Source: an uncultured Bacteroidales bacterium (GTDB lineage: Bacteria > Bacteroidota > Bacteroidia > Bacteroidales > Paludibacteraceae). Taken from it: a stretch of 6,231 nucleotides of DNA. Positions 1 to 6,231 of the stretch are shown here, one piece after another (positions within the stretch are counted from its first letter, which is position 1; the number at the start of each line of letters is the position of its first letter). The stretch lies in the NCBI GenBank assembly GCA_903929065.1, contig CAIYTJ010000084.1, positions 1-6,231 of the forward strand. Reading direction: 5' to 3'. The position numbers and the translations under genes are program-made. A model generated the notes under the pieces. That model saw nothing but the letters and a program-made list of their open reading frames with translations. It had not been told where the DNA came from and did not search any database.

Positions 1-1468
1 CGTCAATCCGCCTCAAGATTAACTTTAAGAACTTCCGTTTTTGTGTGGGACTTAATTCAGCACTGTCATTCATAACGATTGCCAATTCATCCAGCCATTC
101 CAACCATGAGTCCTTGTCATTAAGGTGTTCAAGCTCAACTTGGGATGATTCTATTTGAATCGTTATCATTTTCAATTTTGCTTCAAGATCACGCTTCACA
201 CCTTGGTATACAGTGATTGATGAGTATTCCCCCATTGCATATGTCGATTCAACATTTACAAGTGCTTTTTCTATTTTAACCTTGGTCGCTATATTGCTGT
301 GAATCTGGGACTTTAAATCCTCAATGTACCTCTTGATCTGTGTTGTATTTAGACCTTTACCGAATATCCCTTCATCTTGAAATTTATTTTTTATTTTGAT
401 TGAATCTGATAAAAAGGAAAAGATCACGTCCCAAAGCTCTTTGTCTGCTGCGGGGATATTAAGTGATCGTTTCATTTCACACTCAATCCCGTCCAGCTTA
501 TTACTGTTGAATCTTCGTTCTGGCATCGGGCAATAGTATAACTGTTGTTTGTCTTTGTTTTTAATCCGACCACTCATAGGGGTTCCACAACTGCACGTAA
601 GAAAATCTCTGAATAAATAGAATTTACTTGTTCTGTTCATTTGTCCTTTCCTAATCAATAGCTCGTTACGGTGTTTATTTGCCTCATCAAAGAGTTTTGT
701 TGAAATAAGTTGTGGTATACGATTCGATACAGTTTCCTTTGTTTTTTTATCATAGAAAACATCTACACCAGTGTATGTTTTATTTCTGACCATCAGTTGA
801 AGACTGCCGAGCGACCACTTATTATTTTCACGCCTGGTTTGAATATTGTTTTGCTCAAGCATTAATTTTATATCCTTCATTTTAGTGCCTGATGCGTATT
901 CTTGAAAAATTCGTTTTACCCAAATGCTTTCCGCTGTGTTTTCAGCAAGTCTGTTGCCTTTGCCATCACTTTCGAGTGTGTAGCCGAATGGACAATCACC
1001 ACCACGCCAGTAATTTAGTTTGACCTTCTCAAGTTTCCCAAGTCTACTTCGTTCTGATCTTATCTTATTGTCATACTGTGAAATCTCTGATAGAATACCC
1101 AAGATCATGTTCTCCATGCTATCTTCGGTCTTGTGAATGCCTTTAGGAGTGTATAAGGTCACTAAATTTGTAACCATTTTTTGTCTTATTGTATACCATG
1201 TAATTTGGTTCCTTGATAGCCGATCAGTGTTATAAACGTAAAGATGTCTGACGATGCCTTTGTCCATTAACTTCAATAAATTGGACATTACTGGACGATT
1301 CAACAAGTCGTCACTTGCGCTGCTCTTACCACCTTCGTTGTGAATTTGATGTTCCATACCAAGTTGCTGGGCAAGTTTAATTCCGATTTCTTCCTGTGTT
1401 TTCAATGATGTGCCCTCAGTTTGTACCTGACTGGAAACTCTTTTGTATATATGGAGAACCTCTTTCAT
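1..1468 (-). CDS. Large serine recombinase (resolvase/integrase family), C-terminus cut by the window edge
   Basis: I translated this frame by hand: it is open from ATG at 1468 to the left edge, 489 codons without a stop. Residues 1-145 form the serine recombinase catalytic domain. The nucleophile is Ser12 in Y-K-R-V-S-S, and DRLSR at 82-86 carries the conserved arginines. A long helix (about 118-148) leads into the recombinase domain (about 150-260), entered by the usual C-P-F-G-Y (159-163). Cys292, Cys294, Cys313 and Cys330 match the zinc ribbon, and about 375-450 looks like a coiled coil, typical of large serine integrases and transposases. Family knowledge: such enzymes cut and rejoin DNA at short att sites through a 5'-phosphoserine link, without host homology. 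Its job is probably insertion or excision of the surrounding element, but the substrate cannot be read here. The start is set by the normal spacing to Ser12. All catalytic residues I can check are intact. Confidence 0.95.
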   Translation of the reverse strand, partial: MKEVLHIYKRVSSQVQTEGTSLKTQEEIGIKLAQQLGMEHQIHNEGGKSSASDDLLNRPVMSNLLKLMDKGIVRHLYVYNTDRLSRNQITWYTIRQKMVTNLVTLYTPKGIHKTEDSMENMILGILSEISQYDNKIRSERSRLGKLEKVKLNYWRGGDCPFGYTLESDGKGNRLAENTAESIWVKRIFQEYASGTKMKDIKLMLEQNNIQTRRENNKWSLGSLQLMVRNKTYTGVDVFYDKKTKETVSNRIPQLISTKLFDEANKHRNELLIRKGQMNRTSKFYLFRDFLTCSCGTPMSGRIKNKDKQQLYYCPMPERRFNSNKLDGIECEMKRSLNIPAADKELWDVIFSFLSDSIKIKNKFQDEGIFGKGLNTTQIKRYIEDLKSQIHSNIATKVKIEKALVNVESTYAMGEYSSITVYQGVKRDLEAKLKMITIQIESSQVELEHLNDKDSWLEWLDELAIVMNDSAELSPTQKRKFLKLILRRID

Positions 1469-1475
1469 TAAACAG

Positions 1476-1546
1476 ATTTACGCTAAAATTAAATAGGAAT
1501 CAATAAAAAGGATGAGAAGTTCTCAATGAATCTAACCAGCGTAAAT
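1476..1546. repeat. 9-bp inverted repeat flanking 53 bp, upstream of the recombinase start
   Basis: ATTTACGCT at 1476-1484 is the exact reverse complement of AGCGTAAAT at 1538-1546. The arms do not extend in either direction. The inner arm lies 8 bp from the recombinase start codon, so a protein bound across the two arms would cover the likely promoter. The repeat could be an operator for self-regulation or accessory sites beside a recombination site; it could also be chance in AT-rich DNA. The repeat is seen directly; any role is inference. Confidence 0.5.
1513..1525. promoter_or_regulatory. 13-bp hyphenated palindrome inside the inverted repeat
   Basis: TGAGAA-G-TTCTCA has 6-bp arms around one central base. 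It lies 45-57 bp upstream of the recombinase start and inside the larger inverted repeat. This symmetry suits a dimeric regulator or the two half-sites of a serine recombinase crossover. Without the partner att site the choice cannot be made. Confidence 0.35.
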
Positions 1547-1630
1547 ATTGTATTGGCAAACAGGATTTAATTTCCGAACCATTATCCCCTGTGTTTTTTT
1601 TCGAAGAAAAATATATAACACATGGTCTAC

Positions 1631-1644
1631 AGTGAGCGCTCACT
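1631..1644. promoter_or_regulatory. Perfect 14-bp palindrome, AGTGAGCGCTCACT
   Basis: The 14 bases are identical on both strands, with no spacer; the next base pair outward does not match. It is GC-rich in an AT-rich stretch. It overlaps the stop codon (1640-1642) of the TPR-like fragment and lies about 160 bp upstream of the recombinase start. Such a contiguous palindrome is typical of an operator for a dimeric repressor. The inner 12 bases equal the core of the symmetrised lac operator, but nothing else links it to LacI. It lacks a T-run and is too compact for a good terminator hairpin. Confidence 0.4.
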
Positions 1645-1858
1645 CTCCTTTATCTGTATCTAAAGTATTTGAACTTTCATCTTCAATATATTCCCGTAGC
1701 CCCACGTACAATTCTTTATCTTGTTCATATAGATCGCAATTAGGGTCTAACTGTGACATACCCAAACTATAATATTCGAATGATTTCTCGAATTCCCCAA
1801 GTTCGCAATGGAGCGGTGGAATAAAGCCAATAAAGCAATGAAGCGCACCAGCATTTAC
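1640..1858 (-). pseudogene. Remnant: TPR-like C-terminal tail with no start of its own
   Basis: The frame is open from just after a TAA (1859-1861) to TGA at 1640-1642, 72 codons. It has no ATG, GTG or TTG near its 5' end; the first in-frame ATG is about 34 codons in. The translation is protein-like. It contains L-G-E-F-E-K-S-F-E-Y-Y followed by L-D-P-N, the pattern of one tetratricopeptide repeat (helix pair with a conserved Gly and a closing L-D-P-N), and then an acidic tail. This suggests the C-terminal end of a real protein that has lost its front. The intact reading frame immediately upstream on the same strand (1870-2247) is in a different frame and ends 11 bp earlier, so the two may be halves of one broken gene. 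TPRs mediate protein-protein contacts; no specific function can be given. Confidence 0.5.
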
Positions 1859-1869
1859 TTAGAAACCCA

Positions 1870-2247
1870 CTACAAATAAATTGAAAATTTGCAATCATTA
1901 TCCATGGTTAAAACTTTACAGCGAAAGGCAACAGGAATTGCGCTAATAACGTCCCTCATTTTATCCCAACAATTCATTCGAAAATTTGGTTCAGCAACAA
2001 CTAAACAAGATTTGACACTATTAAATGTGTTTTTACCATTAAAGCAAGACATTACATTTTCTGGCAATAAATCTAAAATCACTTTTTGCTCTATTAGTTC
2101 TTTTATATTACAAAAAAGTGTTTGAGTATCCAGCGCATTCAGTGTATTAAATAATTCATGATAAACAGCCAATTGCAATCCCCCCCAACAAATTCCTGAA
2201 CCATTATTTCCATGTTTCAATTCTAATTTACTTATTAAATCGAACAT
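1870..2247 (-). CDS. Hypothetical protein, 125 residues, possibly a truncated gene
   Basis: I do not recognise the family. The frame begins with ATG two codons after a stop and ends at TAG. Its codons end mostly in A or T and favour purines at the first position, which looks like real coding sequence rather than a shadow. It predicts a soluble, Cys-containing protein (about six Cys) with no signal peptide, membrane helix or catalytic motif that I can see. A run of seven G covers codons 21-23; losing one G would end the protein after 35 residues. Its 5' end overlaps the stretch that seems to encode the displaced N-terminus of the plus-strand deiminase, so at most one of the two is likely to be functional in this state. 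A TPR-like tail in another frame follows directly downstream, so this may be the front of a disrupted gene of about 200 codons. Confidence 0.45.
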   Translation of the reverse strand: MFDLISKLELKHGNNGSGICWGGLQLAVYHELFNTLNALDTQTLFCNIKELIEQKVILDLLPENVMSCFNGKNTFNSVKSCLVVAEPNFRMNCWDKMRDVISAIPVAFRCKVLTMDNDCKFSIYL

Positions 2248-2296
2248 AAGTTATGATTGGCTAATCGGCACAAAAGACATATGGGCTGTTGATTTC
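2158..2296 (+). other. Displaced 5' end of the deiminase gene (frameshifted, no in-frame start)
   Basis: The deiminase frame stays open upstream of its first ATG, back to a TAA at 2162-2164. Directly before residue 1 it reads G-T-K-D-I-W-A-V-D-F, then continues as M-P-I-Q. This matches the W-x-R-D-x-x-P motif at the N-terminal side of agmatine deiminase-family proteins, where the Asp helps hold the guanidinium group. No ATG, GTG or TTG occurs in this frame between 2165 and 2296. An ATG at 2158 lies one frame off, upstream of a seven-C run. Removing one C fuses it in frame, adds 46 residues and restores the motif. The motif is seen directly; the frameshift explanation is inference. Truncation by insertion or rearrangement is the alternative. 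Confidence 0.6.
2180..2186. repeat. Homopolymer run of seven C (seven G on the minus strand)
   Basis: This is a single-base tract in AT-rich surroundings. It sits between the ATG at 2158 and the frame of the deiminase gene, and inside codons 21-23 of the minus-strand 125-residue frame. Such tracts slip during replication and are also a common place for sequencing error. Its length decides which of the two opposed frames is intact (see the findings). Confidence 0.8.
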
Positions 2297-2992
2297 ATGC
2301 CTATCCAAATCAGCAAAAAGGAATTTATACAGTTTGATTATAAGCCCGATTACCTCTATTCAAAAGCCGAGTTAAATTCAATATCTAATGTTGATGAAAT
2401 TTGCGAGCGAATTAATATCAAAGTAAAGAAGTCTGACGTTATTGTTGACGGGGGAAATGTAGTAAGGAGTAATAACAAAGTGATACTTTGTGATAAAGTT
2501 ATTTTTGCTAATCTAAATAAATTTTCAAGGAAAGAACTAATAAGAGAACTACATGAACTCTTTCAAGTTGAAAAAGTATTCTTTGTGCCACAAGACCCGC
2601 TTGATGTTATAGGGCATGCGGACGGAATGATCCGCTTTGTTGATGATAATAAATTGGTTGTTAATGATTATAACTGGGAGCGTGAAGCAAAAAACAAGCA
2701 ATTTGTAAGGGCATTTTATATTGCTTTAGACAACATTGGAATTGACTATGAAACGTTGCCATATAATCCATATAGTAATAAAACGACCTACCATGCAAAT
2801 GGCATTTACATCAACTACTTACAGATGAACGATTTGATTGTGCTTCCCACTTTTGGATTTGAAGAAGATGAAATCGCAAAAACCAAGATGTCTGTGCTTT
2901 TCCCTCATTATAGAATTGAAACTATTGACAGTAACAGCATTGCACTAAATGGGGGTGTTCTCAACTGTATTACTTGGAATATCTGTACCTGA
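2297..2992 (+). CDS. Agmatine/peptidylarginine deiminase-family protein, N-terminus missing
   Basis: The 231-residue product belongs to the guanidino-group-modifying (pentein) fold, PAD_porph/agmatine deiminase branch. Visible motifs are V-D-G-G-N at 50-54, G-H-A-D-G at 106-110 followed by M-I-R-F (the catalytic His is 107), G-I-Y-I-N-Y-L-Q at 169-176, and the C-terminal G-G-V-L-N-C-I-T-W with nucleophile Cys224. Family knowledge: these cytoplasmic enzymes hydrolyse a guanidinium group (agmatine to N-carbamoylputrescine, or peptidyl-arginine to citrulline) through a Cys-His-Asp/Glu mechanism. Agmatine deiminases have about 350-370 residues, so this is short. The coordinates use the first ATG in frame, but the preceding in-frame codons encode the conserved W-x-x-D-x-x-P motif. 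The true gene therefore began further upstream and now lacks an in-frame start. As it stands it is probably a pseudogene or switched off. It converges with the small ORF at 3022-3189 and is not part of the defence operon. Confidence 0.75.
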   Translation: MPIQISKKEFIQFDYKPDYLYSKAELNSISNVDEICERINIKVKKSDVIVDGGNVVRSNNKVILCDKVIFANLNKFSRKELIRELHELFQVEKVFFVPQDPLDVIGHADGMIRFVDDNKLVVNDYNWEREAKNKQFVRAFYIALDNIGIDYETLPYNPYSNKTTYHANGIYINYLQMNDLIVLPTFGFEEDEIAKTKMSVLFPHYRIETIDSNSIALNGGVLNCITWNICT

Positions 2993-3021
2993 GTTTTTCA
3001 AAAGCTCTTTATGATCAGAGA

Positions 3022-3189
3022 TTAATACGATAGCTTTCTACACTCATAGTATTTCCCATTAACCAATACTGACTGCTCAATCATTTTAGCACACATACTC
3101 TTTAATTCAACCGAAGAGAGTTTGTAGGAATCCACGTCAAATGTGTGGTGCGTTAAATCTGTTTGATATATAATTGTGACATCCATCAT
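3022..3189 (-). CDS. Small ORF, 55 residues, last gene of the defence operon
   Basis: Not recognised. ATG at 3189 (with a second ATG next to it at 3186) runs to TAA at 3022-3024. The product is M-M-D-V-T-I-I-Y-Q-T and onward, a soluble mixed alpha/beta-looking chain with two Cys, no signal peptide and no membrane helix. The start is 9 bp beyond the stop of the 837-residue DUF262/DUF1524 gene on the same strand, so the two are almost certainly co-transcribed and perhaps translationally coupled. The tight spacing and protein-like composition support a real gene. A small partner, inhibitor or accessory subunit of the neighbouring nuclease is possible, but nothing in the sequence proves it. Confidence 0.6.
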   Translation of the reverse strand: MMDVTIIYQTDLTHHTFDVDSYKLSSVELKSMCAKMIEQSVLVNGKYYECRKLSY

Positions 3190-3198
3190 AAGCTGGGT

Positions 3199-5712
3199 TT
3201 ACAATCGTTTACTATTTTTTATAAAAGGCTGAAAGGCGCTTTCAAATTTTGAAAGGTACTGCACAAAGAAATCGTTCATCTTTTGCCAATCAGCTTCATT
3301 AAATAGACTAACACCTTCCAATTCAAATATTACCCTACTCATTTTGTTTTCAGGCAATTCTTCCCATCCCAGTGGATTCCCAAAGGATTGCTCAATTGCT
3401 TCTTTGTGTTTTGCCAGACCTTTAAAATATGCTTTATTGTTTTCCTTGCTTGAAGTTGATATGCTTAACTGAATTTTTATTGAATATTTTGTAATTATCA
3501 GTGTATATGCCAACCCACCTATACCTGCACCTGTACTTAACCAATGATCTTTGGAAGGATTTACTTTATCGAACAAATCAGTTTGAATCAGCAATGGCAG
3601 CAACTGTTGCCAATATCTTTTTCTTATTCCAAAGCGGTTGGGTTCTGTTACATGTTCATCGCTTGATGAGTACTTAACAAATAACTCGTCTTCAAGCTCA
3701 AATAGACTAAGGAGTTTTTTCAGGATGACGAACTTACTGTTACTGTCAATGTTCGATTCAATAAACCAACCATTTAGAACTTCCTGGGCAGTTCTGAAGT
3801 CGGACGATTGTCTTGTTATTTTAAGGACATTTTGTCCATTGAGTAGTAGCTGTGAGTTTTTTTCAAACAACCGCCTGATGATGTAAAAATACATCTGAGC
3901 AACAGCGTCCTCTTCAATTTTGGTGTTTTCAAAAATGAAATACTCCAACTTCTTGAAGGTCGGGCTGTCGGCATCAAAAATGTTTTGCTCCTCCGTTTCT
4001 CCTTCTTCGTTAACATCAACATCTGGGTACTGCCATATTTCCAGAAAACGTGAGTAGATAATATTGAATCGCTCTTCGTATTTTGAGATATCCCAAACAT
4101 CGATCGATCTTAAAAAAGTATTTAGCCATAGCCTGCTGAATTGATAGCCCTGTTCTCTGCCATCTATATTCATTGCCTTTTTATCCAAGAATGATCGATT
4201 TCCTAACGCCCCGTTGTTGCCAGACAGTGTCAAATTTGCTATGGTGTTTAATAACTTGTCTTTAAACAGAATAAAATCCTCCTGTGGTAATGCGCTATTC
4301 CACTCTTCGTTAGGAGTTTTGGGGAAGATGTGCTCGATTGTGATCAAATCACTATTCGTGTTTACATACTCACGATTGTTGTGATTCTCCAGCAACTCAA
4401 AAAGGTAGTTTCTGTTTTTGGGCTGGGTGTTGTATAAGTCCTTATCCTTCAGTGCAGTTTTCAGGTCTTCATTTGTAGGTAATTTGGCACTTCCTTTCTT
4501 CTTTACTAATGCACTGGCTATTGAACTAAAATATTCCTCAGTGTCAACCTCGGAGTACAGCGTCATAAATATCTTATTCAAAGCATTCGTTGGCAACCCA
4601 ACTATGAACCTCCGCCAGGCATAGGTTTGGATTAATTTCAGTATCTTGATTAAATCATCTTTAGGAAGTAACCCGTTATCATAGTCTTCAAAAACCTGAA
4701 GTAAAAAAGGGTATGCAACGTTTATCTCCAACCGATTGATATATTCCAACTGCCTCCTGATATCTACGTCTATAACAGAATCAGGGTTATTAAGCTTTTT
4801 GTAATGGACGGAAAGCGACTTTATGTTCTCTAACTCTTGCTGATAGGATTCATTTTTTTTGTTGGTGTAAATGGTTTTGAAATCAGCATAGACTTTATTC
4901 TTGTTCGGTATCTTCTTATTGCGAAGCGTTAGATAATCTCTGATAAACTCAGACACCAAAGATACTTGCCTTACATAATCCCTTGCATTTTCTTCAATCG
5001 GGCTCCAAATGGTTTCAAAAATTCTATTCTGGTCTTTAGGGGGCAAATCCATTAGAATGTAATTTCTGATTAGATCTGACTGAGATAAATCCAATCCTGT
5101 AGAGTTCAGGCTTTCAAAAATTCTTTGCGGATCGTCTTTATCCCTTTCCAGGGATATCTCAACGAAAATGAGTCTGTTTAATCCGCTTAATATAGTTTCA
5201 AAGTTCTCGTCACTAATAATCTCTCGAAAATAATTGTAGTTCTCAATTACGTTTGAATATGTTGGGAATCCACTCTCCAAACTGAGCAAGATTGCTTTGA
5301 AAGCCTGCGAATTTGTATCTGTTTGTTTGAGTTTTAATTTACTTGATTCATTCCTCACATACTGATTGGTGAGGAACATATTGTATAGCCTTTCTGCATC
5401 TTGTACGTTCCCGTTTTCTTTTGCGAATCGATACAATGCAACGTAAAGGATATTAATAGTTGTAAGACGCTGTTGCCCATCAATAATGACCAATTCCTTA
5501 ACCTCATTTGTACTGTAGGTGCCCTCATGAATAAATACAATACTACCAATAAAATGGGTGCCTCTTTTTTCCCTTTCTACTGAAAGAATATCATTTAGTA
5601 GTTCTCTGCACTCGGAGTTAGTCCAGTCATAATTTCTTTGGTATACAGGTATTACAAACTGTACATTAGGGGCTTGCAGGAAATTTATTATTGGCAATTC
5701 ATTTGCTTTCAT
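3199..5712 (-). CDS. GmrSD-type restriction protein: DUF262 + DUF1524 + DUF4268-like C-terminus
   Basis: An 837-residue protein with three recognisable parts. DUF262 (about 5-260) shows P-V-Y-Q-R-N-Y-D-W (22-30), the hallmark D-G-Q-Q-R-L-T-T (78-85) and F-E-S-L-N-S-T-G-L (199-207). DUF1524 (about 400-560) is an HNH-like nuclease with I-E-H-I-F-P (459-464, His461), A-N-L-T-L-S-G-N-N (492-500) and R-S-F-L-D-K-K (506-512). After an acidic linker and an unassigned helical segment (about 565-690), residues 698-837 resemble DUF4268 (Y-W-Q-Q-L, then I-E-Q-S-F-G and L-G-W-E). Family knowledge: GmrSD is a Type IV enzyme that cuts phage DNA carrying modified (glucosylated hydroxymethyl) cytosine. DUF262 uses NTP and DUF1524 cuts; related fusions such as SspE and BrxU act with other modification systems. 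All key motifs are intact. It starts 35 bp after the Type III res stop and is followed 9 bp later by the small ORF. The actual target is unknown. Confidence 0.93.
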   Translation of the reverse strand: MKANELPIINFLQAPNVQFVIPVYQRNYDWTNSECRELLNDILSVEREKRGTHFIGSIVFIHEGTYSTNEVKELVIIDGQQRLTTINILYVALYRFAKENGNVQDAERLYNMFLTNQYVRNESSKLKLKQTDTNSQAFKAILLSLESGFPTYSNVIENYNYFREIISDENFETILSGLNRLIFVEISLERDKDDPQRIFESLNSTGLDLSQSDLIRNYILMDLPPKDQNRIFETIWSPIEENARDYVRQVSLVSEFIRDYLTLRNKKIPNKNKVYADFKTIYTNKKNESYQQELENIKSLSVHYKKLNNPDSVIDVDIRRQLEYINRLEINVAYPFLLQVFEDYDNGLLPKDDLIKILKLIQTYAWRRFIVGLPTNALNKIFMTLYSEVDTEEYFSSIASALVKKKGSAKLPTNEDLKTALKDKDLYNTQPKNRNYLFELLENHNNREYVNTNSDLITIEHIFPKTPNEEWNSALPQEDFILFKDKLLNTIANLTLSGNNGALGNRSFLDKKAMNIDGREQGYQFSRLWLNTFLRSIDVWDISKYEERFNIIYSRFLEIWQYPDVDVNEEGETEEQNIFDADSPTFKKLEYFIFENTKIEEDAVAQMYFYIIRRLFEKNSQLLLNGQNVLKITRQSSDFRTAQEVLNGWFIESNIDSNSKFVILKKLLSLFELEDELFVKYSSSDEHVTEPNRFGIRKRYWQQLLPLLIQTDLFDKVNPSKDHWLSTGAGIGGLAYTLIITKYSIKIQLSISTSSKENNKAYFKGLAKHKEAIEQSFGNPLGWEELPENKMSRVIFELEGVSLFNEADWQKMNDFFVQYLSKFESAFQPFIKNSKRL

Positions 5713-5747
5713 ATCTCTTATTTAATTTTCGCTGGTGACAAATTTAT

Positions 5748-6231
5748 TTACTCCGCCAGTACGTGGTCAACAACGTCACCTATGTTTCTGGCTACTATCA
5801 ATTCCAGGTTTTCACCTGTAGATTCAGATAGCTCTTTAAAATGTTTCTTGCCACATTCTATTTTTCCTTGTTCTGATGGGCGCAGGAACTCATATCCGAG
5901 GGTGCCCTTGCTTTCAACCACGAAATACAACTTCTCTTGGTCATCTTTTTCAAACAAAATTGCCCAGTCTGGATTGTAGGTGCCCAGAGGGGTGTCTATC
6001 TTGAACCAGGCGGGCAGCTTGACATATACCTTGATGTTGTCGTTCTTTTCAAACTCTTTTGCCAGCTCCGATTCTATTCCGCTATCATACACCACATATT
6101 CAAATGGTGATTTGGTGCTTTCCAACATATTACTTTTAAGGTAGCCTATCAGTTCTTCGTTTTGAAAAAGCTCCTGGCTGTAGTATTCCTGATCTCCGAT
6201 CTTCTTGTAAACGATACCATCTACAATGTGC
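5748..6231 (-). CDS. res: Type III restriction endonuclease Res subunit, C-terminal 160 residues
   Basis: The frame is open from the right edge to TAA at 5748-5750, with no stop and no natural start, so this is the end of a longer gene. The internal ATG at 6128 is not the start, because the conserved sequence continues upstream of it (Y-Y-S-Q-E-L-F and E-L-I-G-Y-L). Visible motifs typical of Type III Res C-termini are Y-D-S-G-I-E-S-E, K-L-P-A-W-F-K-I, T-P-L-G-T-Y-N-P-D-W-A and Y-F-V-V-E-S-K-G, then L-R-P-S-E and K-I-E-C-G-K-K-H-F. P-D plus E-S-K (Asp88, Glu106 and Lys108 of the visible part) form the PD-(D/E)XK nuclease site, which is intact. Family knowledge: Res is a DEAD/SF2 helicase-nuclease of about 900-1000 residues that works with the Mod methyltransferase and cuts about 25-27 bp from its site. 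The helicase part and a mod gene should lie beyond the right edge. Confidence 0.93.
   Translation of the reverse strand, partial: HIVDGIVYKKIGDQEYYSQELFQNEELIGYLKSNMLESTKSPFEYVVYDSGIESELAKEFEKNDNIKVYVKLPAWFKIDTPLGTYNPDWAILFEKDDQEKLYFVVESKGTLGYEFLRPSEQGKIECGKKHFKELSESTGENLELIVARNIGDVVDHVLAE

Noticed and set aside
1490..1560. Bacteroidota-type promoter (TTTG and TAnnTTTG) for the recombinase
   Set aside because: Only partial matches with wrong spacing could be found on the minus strand.
1632..1643. LacI operator, because the 12-bp core matches the symmetrised lac operator
   Set aside because: The outer operator bases are absent and no lac-like gene or LacI is in the window; the match is probably a consequence of symmetry.
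1548..1772. 74-codon plus-strand frame
   Set aside because: It lies opposite the better supported TPR-like tail, has a low-complexity Ser-rich translation and no recognisable motif.
1889..2125. 78-codon plus-strand frame
   Set aside because: It lies wholly inside the opposite-strand 125-codon frame, which has better codon positions; no motif is visible.
2993..3021. Terminator hairpin between the convergent deiminase gene and small ORF
   Set aside because: Only a 4-bp CTCT/AGAG stem with an 8-base loop is visible, too weak to call.
3638..5583. Several short frames on both strands inside the DUF262/DUF1524 gene
   Set aside because: The large gene has intact domain motifs along its whole length, so these are shadows.
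5638..5979. 113-codon plus-strand frame across the res/GmrSD gap
   Set aside because: It is opposite the conserved nuclease motif of Res and the start of the DUF262 gene; its translation has no family features.
5748..6128. Complete 126-residue protein starting at 6128
   Set aside because: The same frame continues without a stop to the right edge with conserved Res sequence, so this ATG is internal.

Overview
This AT-rich window carries no ribosomal, tRNA or housekeeping marker. The A/T-ending codons, start codons without a convincing Shine-Dalgarno sequence, and the protein families present fit an accessory (mobile or defence) region of a Bacteroidota-like chromosome. That assignment is inference; no gene fixes the taxon.

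Left part (1-1468, minus strand): a large serine recombinase that runs off the left edge. It has the catalytic Ser12, the DRLSR motif, a recombinase domain, a Cys-rich zinc ribbon and a coiled-coil tail. Just upstream of its start (1469-1639) is a short non-coding stretch. It holds a 9-bp inverted repeat, a 13-bp hyphenated palindrome and a perfect 14-bp palindrome, which are candidates for a control or attachment region.

Middle part (1640-2992): a disturbed junction. On the minus strand lie an unrecognised 125-residue reading frame (1870-2247) and, in another frame, a 72-codon TPR-like tail without its own start (1640-1858). They may be pieces of one broken gene. On the plus strand is an agmatine/peptidylarginine deiminase-family gene (2297-2992 from its first in-frame ATG). 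Its conserved N-terminal motif W-x-x-D-x-x-P begins upstream of that ATG, in a stretch with no in-frame start. A run of seven C at 2180-2186 lies in this stretch. With six C, the ATG at 2158 would be joined in frame to the deiminase, giving about 277 residues. The same change would truncate the opposite-strand frame to 35 residues.

Right part (3022-6231, minus strand, read right to left): a compact defence operon. It begins with the C-terminal end of a Type III restriction endonuclease subunit (Res), whose PD-ExK nuclease motif is visible and whose remainder lies beyond the right edge. After 35 bp comes an 837-residue DUF262-DUF1524 (GmrSD-type) protein with a C-terminal DUF4268-like domain. 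After a further 9 bp comes a 55-residue small ORF.

Together the window looks like a defence island beside a site-specific recombinase, with gene remnants between them. Res would act with a Mod methyltransferase presumably encoded to the right. The DUF262/DUF1524 protein would add a second, modification-sensing nuclease.
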